Assembly (NCBI RefSeq): GCF_018687715.1
Contig: NC_056755.1
Span: forward strand, 22,352,501 to 22,416,500
Length of the DNA: 64,000 nucleotides
Direction: 5' to 3'
Source of the DNA: Carya illinoinensis
Taxonomy: Eukaryota; Streptophyta; Magnoliopsida; Fagales; Juglandaceae
Shown in pieces: positions 44,690-55,234 of this stretch; the stretch's first letter is position 1, and each line of letters starts with the position of its first letter. The notes beneath the pieces are model-generated. The model ran no database searches. It saw only the letters and a list, made by a program, of their open reading frames with translations, and had not been told where the DNA came from. The position numbers were made by a program, and so were the translations under genes.

Positions 44690-45735
44690 TGTGATACTCC
44701 GTATTTACGTATATTTTAATTAAGTAATTATTGCATTTATTAGAAGTATGGGCTTTTTTGTTTTAAATTTTAGATGATTTACATGGTATTATTTTACCAC
44801 TTTTAACTGTGAAATTTAATTCAATATATTTTATTGTTAATTATTGATTGTTATTTAAGATGCTCTTTATTTTAAATCAATGTATTGTTTGATTTTCTAT
44901 TTTATTTTATTTAGTTACCGTATTTTAATTTAAGTTATTGTTTTAAATCCTATTCGTTGGATCAGTTTCGAGACCCCGAGTTGAAAGATTGGATCTCAAC
45001 TTTGTCTGATCTTCCTTTTTCTTTTTCTCTTTCTTCTCTTTTTCTTTTTCCTTCTTTTTCTTCTCCCCCGCCCGTGTGACCCCCGCATCTTCCCTTTCTC
45101 TCCTACATTCCGTACAACCCACCCAGCTCAATCGCCAACCGTTGCCGTCCTTCCTCACTACCCACCTCAAGCACTCCCTCTCAAGCTGGCGACCCAACCC
45201 CATCAATCTCAACCGCCCATGTCTTGTAGAACCACCCTTGACCACCTCCATGAATGCCAGCCACCTTCAAGCCCCCACAAGCCGCTTCCTCTCATCCCAA
45301 AATGGGTTTCTCACTCAGGGGTTTAACAATCTAGTGTCGCCGTCTGCCACCCCTTGGCCACCGCACCACCCCCAACGACTTCCCCATCCGCCAGTGACCT
45401 CCTTTAGCCAATCTCATGCCCCACCATGTGCCACCACCCAACGTCACCAGCCATCACCATCAACTCCATTAACTACCATAAGTCCTTCCCTAACCATCCC
45501 AAATCTTCGTTTGTCTCAATTCAAAAATTTTGTATTTTTAGACCCACAACCCTTGTCCATTTTGCATTCTTGCGTGGCTATGTCACCACTTCTAGCACCT
45601 CTGTGATCCTTCAAAAATTATATTATAGCGCTGTAAGTATTTTTGAAACAACCTTTGAGATTAAAATATATTATGTGCTAATAAATCTTTTGTAATCTGG
45701 TTGGTTGTGTTGGATGTTGATGACTGACTAAAAAA
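44690..45735 (+). repeat. Solo LTR, 5' part
   Basis: AT-rich U3-like stretch (44700-44950), polypyrimidine tract (45010-45065), GC-rich block (45070-45600) and AGCGCTGTAAGTATTTTTG at 45627. This is the same order as the nested chromovirus LTR, although overall identity is low. Confidence 0.7.
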
Positions 45736-47098
45736 TGAGTAGCACAAAGGCTATCTCAAGTGCAGGAAGATGTCGTATAATAATTAGGAATAAAATTTTT
45801 AGATCGTCTCATCGAAAAAAGTTGCTTAAATCCAAAATCGTATAAAATGGTGAAAAGTTTCACAATCAAAAGTGGTAGTATATACAATGAATGGAAGAGT
45901 GCAACGGAAATAAAAAAGGCATTACTCATAGACTAGACTCATACTTTTGAATTTTTTTAGTGTTGAAATGGAATGTAAAAGACTAACAGATTGAAATTAA
46001 CAATTAAATATTCAACTACGCTAAACAATTTTACTTAATCTGAAAATTAAATAATAAACTTAAATTATTTAAATTCTAATTAACCTCTAATCATTCTAAA
46101 ATGTAATTATAGTGCATATTTAATGGAAGTTTAAAGAAATAAGAAAAATAATTAACATAAAGTAAAATAAACAGCAAATAAAATGTTCAAACTTTTAAGC
46201 CAAAAATATCAAGAATACACGATAAACTTCAAATTGAAATCAAATAAAAAATAGGGAATGAAAAAAGCAAGCCAGATAGATGGTGATAGAAATTGAAAAT
46301 AATGGAGGAGGCTAGACTGTATTAGCAATTGGACCCTCAAATGGCTCTTCAATGACACTGTAGTTCTTCAATGAAAATAAAAGAATGAATAATAATCTCA
46401 GGTCCTTACGGCGCTAAAAATGCATCAGTGAAAAATACTAGTGTGTGGCGCCTCGAAAATATAAGTGTGCGGCGTAGAGAAAATAAAAGTGTATATATGC
46501 TTGCGGCGCTGGCTCAATATGAACAGAAGCCCCCCCCCCCCCCCCCCAAAACTCTGTCTTGCAACGTAAATGAAATAATAGAATAAAATGTTGCCCCAGG
46601 TCAAAGTCCAGTTAAATCCGTGCCAGCTCAAAAATGCAAATGAATTCCCCATAAAAACTAGTATGTTGTGCCCCTCTTGAAGTCCTAATGCCCAAAGATT
46701 AACAACATAGGTCCCACATAAAGCAAGCTTATCTCGTACCAAGCCAAAAAGCATCATTTGAGAATAATCCGTATGCCTTTTTTCCTTTTTGACTTTTCTG
46801 ATTTTTAATTTTTGTATTTCTTACACCTAAAAAAAATGGAAGTAAGAATAAAATAAAATAAAATAAAAAAGAAAGAATAGAATATCAAAATTGTGTTGTG
46901 CATATGAATGAATATTGTCCAATTAAATCACAAGTTATAAAATTAAGCATAAAATCATGTTATTAACTAACTTAAATCACAACTTGGATTTATTCATTTT
47001 AACATTTTTTTAATATAAAACCAATAATAATCTAATAAAATAAATAAAATATATTAGTTCTAAATGTATAATATATGCAATATTTCGACTCAATTACA
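45736..47098 (-). repeat. 3' (left) LTR of Athila C
   Basis: Runs (plus strand) from TGAGTAGCACAAAGGC to CTCAATTACA, about 1.36 kb, and is closely similar to 53870-55234. An 18-C run lies at 46530-46547 where the other copy has only five. Confidence 0.88.
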
Positions 47099-47123
47099 CC
47101 CCCTAACTAGCGTTTCGCTAATC
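47099..47123 (-). promoter_or_regulatory. Polypurine tract of Athila C
   Basis: The minus strand reads CGCTAGTTAGGGGG next to the LTR, preceded by a dyad (TTAGCGAAACGCTA) similar to that in element B. Confidence 0.8.
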
Positions 47124-48245
47124 CTTGAGCAAAATAGTAAAAATTAATAGAGATGAACATTGCATAAAGATCAAAATTTAAATAAAAATAATCAAACACA
47201 ATTCCGAATTCTCACAAAAGGTGATACATGACTACTCAACCCCAAGAGCTATACCTACCAAGACAGTCTTAACAATCCTTGACATAGGAATTAGAGAAAA
47301 TGTCTCATAACTTAGATGTGTGTATGTAGCTATACGATTGTGTATTCCTCATTACTAGTCATGATTTGTCATAGGATTTTTCAAATTTAAGATTAATGAT
47401 TGCCGATTCTAACTACCTGATCAAAGCCCAAGAGACTAGTAGCTTTCACACAAACTCTATTTAAAGGTTGAACACTCAACCCCCAAAGTTAGGGTAACTA
47501 TTTCTATCCCTTTACTTAGGAAAGTTCATTAAGCTACCTTTATCTTCTTCTTCTTCTTTCTTCTAGATTCTTTTCAAATCCTTTTTCTTTTTTTTTTTAG
47601 CTTGGTTCGGTAGTCCTGCAGTTTACTTCTCCTGTGTTAAATCAATAGACAGTAAATGATGAACACTATAGGTGTAAGCATGAGCAAAGTGTTCTTTAAA
47701 CTTTTCCCTTTATTATATATAAATCTTACCAAGTCTTATCTCAATAAGTATAGCAGCCCGGTGTTTCAAATCATATATCAACAAATATGATGCATCATAA
47801 ATCATGCTCTATGCTCAACCTTGAAAATAAATCTTTACAAAATAATTCTACTCAACCACTCCACCAAGGTGCTCAAATTTTACAAAATACTAGAAATAAA
47901 GTGTGTGTCAATCATATATGTATCAATGCACATCATATTAATGCAATTTTTTTTTTTAAAAAAAAAAAAAAACTATGCACACACGCTACCCCCCAACTAG
48001 TGAGAGACATGATCCTCAATGAATCGAATGAAAGAAAATAAAGTGCACAAGAATAAGTAAGCAACACGGACAACCAATCATATGATATAAAATGAAAGAA
48101 AAACAATAAATATAAATAAAAGATAAAATGTAATTTAAGAAAGCCGTACAGGGAAGCAATAAATAAATCAAAATCAAAAAACTTCCCCGGGATCTTGCAC
48201 AAGCAAAATCTATTCGTTTGGATCAAAGAAAGTCATAAACTGTTT
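47124..48245 (-). other. Athila C 3' noncoding region
   Basis: About 1.1 kb without an env-like frame. It contains CTT-rich DNA at 47543-47600 (GAA-rich on the sense strand) and an internal polypurine motif at 47989-48019, matching the layout of elements A and B. A T/A homopolymer pair lies at 47947-47972. Confidence 0.65.
47989..48019 (-). promoter_or_regulatory. Internal polypurine-tract-like motif of Athila C
   Basis: The minus strand reads TTGAGGATCATG, a spacer, then CTAGTTGGGGGG. Confidence 0.6.
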
Positions 48246-48847
48246 TAGACGTTGTCCATTGATAATGAAGCTATATATTGTCATTTTTTGGATTGACAAT
48301 GTCTACCACCCTGTGAGGATGAACCTCATTTACAATGTATGGCCCACTCCATCGAGATTTCAGCTTTTCAAGAAAAAGATGTAGTCTTGAATTATAGAAG
48401 AGCAATTTCTGATCAGAGACAAGATATTTATCATGAATCTTCTTGTCATGCACACATTCGCTCCTTTGCCAAGCGAGAATTGTCATAGGCCTTCCTCCTT
48501 GCTTCATCAAGTTCTGAAATCTGTAACTTTCTTAAACCTTTGGCAGAATCAAGTGAAAAGTTAATTTGCTTAATAGCCCATAAAGCAGGATGATGAATCT
48601 CAATAGGTAAATGACAAGCCTGACCATAAACCAATCTAGAAAGTGAAATCCCTAAGTTAGTTTTAAATGCAGTCCTATAGGTCTAGAAAGCATCAATTAG
48701 TTTTTCAGACGAGTGGGACTGACTGTTCTTTCAAGAGGGACAGATTGTTCTTTCAAGAATAAGTTTGATCTCTCTATTGGCCAACTCAGCTTGACCATTA
48801 GTCTGGGGGTGATATGGAGTAGAGACTTTGTGGGTCACCCCATATTT
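48246..48847 (-). pseudogene. Athila C integrase C-terminal part
   Basis: The minus strand encodes [20 protein letters not shown] (about 48760-48820) with the catalytic Glu, then MVYGQACHLPIEIHHPALWA and SELDEARRKAYDNSRLAKER, and in another frame LKSRWSGPYIVNEVHPH, the GPY/F-type module. A small imperfect duplication (TGTTCTTTCAAGA twice within 48722-48758) adds to the frame damage. Confidence 0.85.
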
Positions 48848-49942
48848 CTACATAATTTTTTGAAAATATTTGTTACAAAAATGTGAACCATCACTTATGA
48901 TCGCCTTGGGCATGCCAAAATGTACAAACAATTCTTTCAAGAAACGGATGACAACCTTATGATCATTTGTTCTACAAGGTATGACCTCTACCCATTTTGA
49001 AACATATTCAAAAGCAACTAAAATATAAGAATACCTAAATGAATTTGGGAATGGTCTCATAAACTCAATCATCCAACAATCAAATATCTCAAGTGTAAGA
49101 GTAGAAGAAATGGGCATAATGTTACATGCTGTGATTTTTCCAAGTTTATGACAAGGCTCACAAGCCTTGCAAAAAGACTCCACATCTCTAAAAATAGTAG
49201 GCCAGTAGAGTCCACTTTGTAAAATCTTGGCAACAATTTTCTTAGCTGCAAAATGGCCTCCACAAGCTCCAGTATGGCAAAAGTGAAAAATAGAGGTAAA
49301 CTCATCATCAGGAATACATCGACGCACCAACTGATTAGCACAATACTTAAAAAGATAAGGAGTGTTGAAATAATAAAATCGTACCTCTGCAAGAAACTTA
49401 AGCTTGTCCTGAGTTGTCCAATGTTCCGGCATCTGGTCAGTAACAAGGTAATTCACAATGTCTGCAAACCGTAAAGCACGCGACATTGCAAAAAGATGCT
49501 CATCAGGAAAATCTTCATTCAAGGGAGGAATGGATGTAGATACATTAGGTAGCTGTAGTCGTGATAGGTGATCGGCTACCACATTCTCGACTCCTTTTTT
49601 ACCCCAAATAGTGATGTCAAATTCTTGGAGCAAAAGAATCCAATGAATCAACTTGGGTTTAGCATCCTTCTTTGCCAACAAATATTTAAGAGCAGAATGG
49701 TCAGTAAAAATGATAACATGAGACCCAATAATATAAGAACGAAATTTATCTAAGGCAAACACAATAGCTAATAACTCTTGCTCGGTGGTAGTGTAATTTT
49801 TCTGTGCATCATTCAAAGTACGACTTGAATAATAAATGACCGAAGGCTTATTGTCCACTCTTTGGCCAAGAGCGATACCAAGAGCAAAATCACTAGCATC
49901 AGTCATAATCTCAAATGGCAAGTCCCATCGAAGAGTTTGCAT
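48848..49942 (-). pseudogene. Athila C RNase H and integrase N-terminal/core
   Basis: A 364-codon minus-strand frame, the longest in this element. Residues about 10-130 are RNase H ([55 protein letters not shown]). Residues about 210-290 are the integrase zinc finger ([11 protein letters not shown] to CEPCHKLG). The DDE core begins [14 protein letters not shown]: the first catalytic Asp is replaced by Glu (GAG, plus positions 49064-49066) and the neighbouring glycines are lost. [13 protein letters not shown] keeps the second Asp. The frame ends just after it. Not expected to be active. Confidence 0.9.
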
Positions 49943-50215
49943 AATAGGTGTAACTGTTAAATATTCCTTTAGGGTCTCAAAAGCATGCTAACACTTATCG
50001 TTCCAAACAAAAGTTGTATCATTTTGCAATAAAATACACAGTGGTTTTGCAATACTACTAAAGCCTTTAATGAAACGCCAATAGAAGCTAGCGTAACCAA
50101 GAAAAGAATGAATATCCTTCACTATTTAGGATTAGGCAGTTGAGATATTAATTCTATCTTGGCCCTGTCAACTTTTATGCCATGTTTAGAAACTAAATGC
50201 CCAAGTACCAAACCA

Positions 50216-50966
50216 CTAGTGACTAGAAACTGACATTTCTCCCAATTCAACAATAAATTTTTTTTCCTCACATCTTTTCAACACAGCATCAAGATTTTTT
50301 AAATAGACATCAAAAGATTTACCAAACACAAAAAAATCATCTATAAAAACCTCACAAGTATCATCAAGCATATCAGAAAAAATGCTCATCATACAGTACT
50401 GAAAAGTAGCAGGTGCATTATATAAACCAAATGGCATTCTTCTAAAAGCAAGAGTACCAAAGGGGCAAGTGAAGGTGGTCTTCTCTTGATCCTCTGGAGC
50501 TATGGAAATTTGATAATAAGCATAAAAGCCATCCAAGAAAAAATAAAAATCATTAACCACTACTTTTTGTAAAATCTGATCTAGTAAAGGTAATGGGAAG
50601 TGATATTTTCGACTAACCGAATTTAACTTTTGGTAGTCAATACACATTCTCCAGCTCGTTACCTTTCTAGTCGGGATCAACTCACCATTAGCATTTTCAA
50701 TAACAGTTAAACCAGATTTTTTTTTTTACTACTTGTGTCGGACTTACCCACTTGCTGTTGGAGATAGGATAGATGATGTCCACAGTTAACAATTTCAGCA
50801 CTTCATTCTTCACCACCTTTTTCACGATAGGATTCAACCTCCGTTGTGCATCATGAACTGGTCTCGCATCTCTTTCTAGAAAAATGTTCTGGGTACAAAT
50901 TGAAGGGTCAATACCTTTGATGTTTGCAATAGGCCAGCCTATCTCTCCTCGATGATGTCTCAGCAC
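50216..50966 (-). pseudogene. Athila C reverse transcriptase
   Basis: Minus strand. At 50966-50697 is MLRHHRGEIGWPIANIKGID, DAQRRLNPIVKKVVKNEVLK and WVSPTQVVKKK. A break near 50690 follows, then 50680-50216 with WRMCIDYQKLN, KYHFPLPLLDQILQKVV, FLDGFYAYYQISIAPEDQEK, FAFRRMPFGL-like LAFRRMPFGLYNAPATFQY, and VFIDDFFVFG with both catalytic Asp. The Ser usual after DDF is Phe. Connection sequence lies at 49943-50215 in broken frames. Confidence 0.9.
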
Positions 50967-51309
50967 TGTTAATAACTATGCTTCCTACTTTGAAATGAGC
51001 TAAGAAGAAATTACCACCGGAAATGTATCCTCAATTGGGCCCAAAAAAATATACTTCAAGTTCTCAGGTAGTGGCTTCAACTCAAGTATTGGGATTTCTT
51101 CTGATGATGACTTCATGGCTCTTGGTCAATCAAGAGTTTCAAAGATTGACATATGTCAATTACTCGTGTAACTTACATCTAATAACTGAAGAGACCCAGT
51201 TGTCTCTATCAACTGCCCATCTGATTCTATCAACTCTAATGATGTAGGAATTGTCTCAACAAGAATCTTAGATTGCTTAGGAAAGCCATCTTTAAATGCA
51301 CTCTCAGAA

Positions 51310-51777
51310 TCAAATACCGATAACAACTCCGAGACGTAAAAAATCATATACCATATCAACAGCATGCACATCTGAATAGTCGCATTCACTAGGCATCTTG
51401 CAAGCGTTGAACACATTCATCTCTAATGTCATATTCCCAAAAGTGAGCATCAGTACTCCACTTCGACAATTGATAAGTGCATTGAAAGTAGCCAATAATG
51501 GGTGTACATGGATGACAGGAGCATGGTGAATAGTGGAGATTGACTGCTGCATGTCAATCACTACAAAATGCACTAGGTAATAAAATTTGTTCACCTGGAC
51601 CAACACATCTTCAACTATACCCCTCGGTACTTTAACTGATCTGTCAGCCAACTGTAACATGATGGAGGTCTTTTTCAACTCAACCAATCCCAACTGCTCA
51701 TACACTGAGAATGGTAGCAAGTTCACACTATTTCCCAGATCAAGTAGAGCTCTTCCAATACGTGACTCACTAATCAT
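51310..51777 (-). pseudogene. Athila C aspartic protease region
   Basis: A minus-strand frame with GRALLDLGNSVNLLPFSVY (active site DLG), QLADRSVKVPRGIVEDVLVQ, then HPLLATFNALINCRSGVLML where the usual ILGRPFL motif has decayed, and FGNMTLEMNVFN. The same pattern as element B, with better overall conservation. The polyprotein linker to RT (about 50967-51309) is broken. Confidence 0.85.
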
Positions 51778-52558
51778 AATGGAAATGTGGGAGAGCCGGG
51801 ACCTCCAAACTTCTGAGGAGTCTCGCTCAATATCAGTGCACTAACTTGCTCTGTTAGGAATGTTTTCTTCTTCACATTTAGCTTCCTCTTCACTGTGCAT
51901 AAGTCCTTCAAAAATTTTGCATACGAAGGCACTTATTGTATGACATTTAAGAGTAGAATATTAATCTTTACTTCCTTGAAAATCTCTTGAATCTCAGAGT
52001 GATATTTGTTCTTTTGGCCAGCTGCCAATCTCTAAGGATATGGAACCACAGGTTGGTACATCCTACTAGTTTCAACCTCTCCACTCACAGGCTTCTTCGA
52101 CTCGAGCCTCACTTTCTCTGGTTCTTTCTTAGCTAAATTAATCACTGTTATATCTTCAGTTTTAGAACCAACTACCTGTCTATCCATGGTCATCTCAGGT
52201 TAAGGAACTTCTTTCTCACTTCTCAAAATAAGAACGACCTTTGCTGTCTCAATAATGTCCCCTGAGACATTATGCATTTGCTGTTATTGTTGCCTATATA
52301 CTTAAGGATTAGGCTAAGGCTAAGGCTATGCTGGAAATTTTCCTTTCTCTAGAGTGCTCAAGGTCATGCTTATCTTATTAATGGTGCCACGCAACTTATT
52401 TATGGTCTGAGTGTTCTGATTGTCTATGGTGGCCTGAATCTGCATGAATTGCTGAAGTGTATTAGCCATCTATGCCATACTATCTTTTAGAGACTTCTTT
52501 GCAGATGATTGAGGCTGAGAATTCTGTGTAGCTACATGAGGCTGAAATCCAAGATGCG

Positions 52559-53719
52559 CTACAAAAGGATAACTCTGAGAACTCTGATATGGCTGATATT
52601 GGTACTGAGGAGCACCTTGATGAAATGGCTGCTGCGAAGATGGTGGAGACCAGCTAGGCTAATCATTTCTCCATGAGAAATTTGGGTTATTTCTCCACCC
52701 CAAAATATTTCAGTTAGAAAAAGGTTGATTCTATGATTTGTTAACCAGTTAGCTGGTTCCATCTGATTAGACTCACTTTCTTGAAATACTAGTATAATCG
52801 GGCAGTTTTGGGTCTTATGGTTTGAATAAGCACATATAGAGCATGCCTCTACTAATTTCACAACCTTTACTTTTTCCATTTCCATGACCTCCAGTCTTCT
52901 AGTTAATGCAGCTATTCAGACTTGAACATCAGTGTCCTTCTTAAACTCATATCTACCCTCTCCAGAAATACCCTTAGTGGCTGTGCTGTTAATGACATTC
53001 GATCAGTCCGAGTGTTCCATTGTTGTGCTCTCTCGACAAGATAGTCAAAAAATGATAATGCTTCATTTGGTTCATTGCTAAAGAATTCATCATTGCACAT
53101 TGTCTAAACAAACTGCTTACATTCTAGAGTGAGACCAGTGTAAAAATAGTTCACCAACTTCCAAGATTCAAAACCATGATGTGGACATATGTTTACCAAA
53201 TCTTTAAATTTTTTCCAACTGACCTAAAAAGTCTCATAAGGTTTCTGATTGAATTGACTAATTTGTTCTTGCAAAAACTAGGTTCTCTGAAAAGGAAAAT
53301 TTCTTTGTAAAAATTCACGCTGCATATCAGACCAACTAGAGATAGAATTAGGCCTCAAAGAATTAAACCAAATTTTCACTTTATCCTTTAAAGAGAAAGC
53401 AAATATACAAAGTCTAATAAATTAATTAGTAATGACCCTAGTAATAAAAAGAGTGCAAGCTAACTCGAAATCTGTCAGGTGCTAGTAAAGACTTTTAGAA
53501 TCCATCCCGTGGAAATGAGGTATCACTGACATCATACCATACTTAATAGAAAAATTAGGTGCATCTTCGTCAAAAACAATGTATGAAGTTGTAGTGGTGT
53601 GAGTAGGTTGCAAATTATCCTTAAGAGTGCATGGTGCAGGTGCAGCTATGGTTTGTTCAATTTCAATATCCTCGCTCATAGAAGAGACAGAAGAGCTATC
53701 TATCTCTGAGTTGTGTATA
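52559..53719 (-). pseudogene. Athila C gag remnant with intact zinc knuckle
   Basis: Minus strand. The frame at about 53719-53482 contains MSEDIEIEQ and VIPHFHGMDSKSLY, homologous to the N-terminal gag of element B. Core gag pieces lie at 53481-52912 (EALSFFDYLVERAQQWN). The frame at 52885-52559 has CSICAYSNHKTQNC, a textbook CX2CX4HX4C knuckle. The gag reading frame runs up to about 53730, where it meets foreign LTR sequence, so its true start and leader are gone. Confidence 0.82.
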
Positions 53720-53869
53720 CCACTCTAGCACCTCCGTGATCCTTCAAAAATTATATTATAGCGTTGTAAGTATTTTCTAAAGAACCTCTTGAGATTTAAA
53801 TATATTTTGCACTAACAAATCTTTTGTGATCTGGTTGGTTGTGCTGGACGTTGATGACTCACTAAAAAA
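53720..53869 (+). repeat. Duplicated fragment of the host solo LTR
   Basis: About 150 bp nearly identical to 45578-45735 (shared CTAGCACCT, TGATCCTTCAAAAATTATAT, the GTAAGTATTTT motif and GATCTGGTTGGTTGTG). It sits between Athila C gag and the Athila C 5' LTR, where leader and primer site should be. Confidence 0.9.
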
Positions 53870-55234
53870 TGAGTAGCACAAAGGCTATCTCAAGTGCAGG
53901 AAGATGTCATGTAATAATTAGGAATAAAATTCCTAAATCGTCTCATCCGAGAGAGTTGCTCAAATCCAAAATTTTATAAAATGGTGAAAAGTTTTGTAAA
54001 CAAAAGTGGTGGTATGTACAATGAATGAAAGAGTGCAACAGAAATAAAAATGGCACTAGTCATAGACTAGATTCATACTTTTAGATTTTTTTGAGTGTCG
54101 AAATGGAATGTAAAAGACTAACATATTGAAATTAACAATTAAAAATTCAATTACACTAAACAATTTTACTTAATCTAAAAATTAAATAATAAATTGAAAT
54201 TATTTAAATTCTAATTAACCTTTAATCAATCTAAAATGTAATTATAATACATATTTAATATAAGCTTAAAGAAACAAGAAAAATAATTAACATAAAGTAA
54301 AATAAATAGCAAATAAAATGCCTAAACTTTTAAGTCAAAAATATCAAGAATATACCATAAACTTTAAATTGAAATTAAAAAAAAAAAAATTGGGAATGAA
54401 AAAAGCAAGACAGATGGATGGTGATAGAAATTGAAAGTAATGGAGGAGGCTAGACTGTAATAGCAATTGGACCCCTCAAATGGTTCTTCAGTGACACTGT
54501 AGTTCTTCAATGAAAGTAAAAGAATCAATAATAATCCTAGGTCCCTGCGGCGCTAAAAATGCCCCAGTGAATAATACTAGTGTGAGGCGCCATGAAAATA
54601 TATATGTTCCCAAAAATATAAGCATGCGGCGCAGCGAAAATATAAGTGCATATGCTTGCGGCGCTGGCTCAATATGAGCAAAAGCCCCCTACTCTCTCTT
54701 GCGGCATAAATGAATTAATAAAATAAAATGTTGCCCCAAGTCAAAGTCTAGTTAAATTCCTGCCAGCTAAAAATGCAAATGAATTCCCCATAAAAACTAG
54801 TGTGCCGTGCCCCTCTTGAAGTCCTAATGCCAAAAGACTAACAACATGGGTCCCGCATAAAGCAAATTTATCTCATACCAAGCCAAAATACATCCTTTAA
54901 GAATAATCCGTATACCTTTTTGCCTTTTTGCCTTTTTGACTTTTCTCATTCCTAATTTTTGTATTCCTTGGACCTAAAAAAATGGAAATAATAATAAAAT
55001 AAAATAAAATAAAAAACGAAGAATAGAATATCAAAATTGTGTTGTGCATATGAATGAATATTTTCCAATTAAGTCACAAGTTATAATATTAAACATAAAA
55101 TGATGCTATTAACCAACTTAAATCAAAATTTGGATTTATTCATTTTAACATTTTTTTAAATATATAACCAATATTAATTTAAAAAAATAAATAAAATATA
55201 TTGATTCTAAATGTATAATATATGCAATATTACA
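53870..55234 (-). repeat. 5' (right) LTR of Athila C
   Basis: Close match to 45736-47098, from TGAGTAGCAC to GCAATATTACA. Compared with the left copy it lacks about 11 bp near the U3 end and has a much shorter C-run. Confidence 0.88.

Larger units (their letters stand above)
45736..55234 (-). mobile_element. Athila-lineage Ty3/gypsy element C
   Basis: Minus-strand element: 5' LTR (53870-55234), a misplaced fragment of the host LTR (53720-53869), gag, protease, RT, RNase H, integrase, noncoding region, polypurine tract and 3' LTR (45736-47098). RT carries FIDDFFVFG. The gag start, leader and primer site are missing and replaced by the host-LTR fragment. No target duplication is evident at 45731-45735 versus 55235-55239. 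Frames are moderately decayed. Confidence 0.88.

Noticed and set aside
44438..44719. Arg/Glu-rich frame over the GA repeat
   Set aside because: Microsatellite translation only.
45578..47098. The whole repeat 45578-47098 / 53720-55234 as one LTR
   Set aside because: The first 150 bp match chromovirus LTR sequence, the Athila LTR start TGAGTAGC aligns with element B's LTR end, and the gag frame is cut at the fragment. A copied flank fits better.
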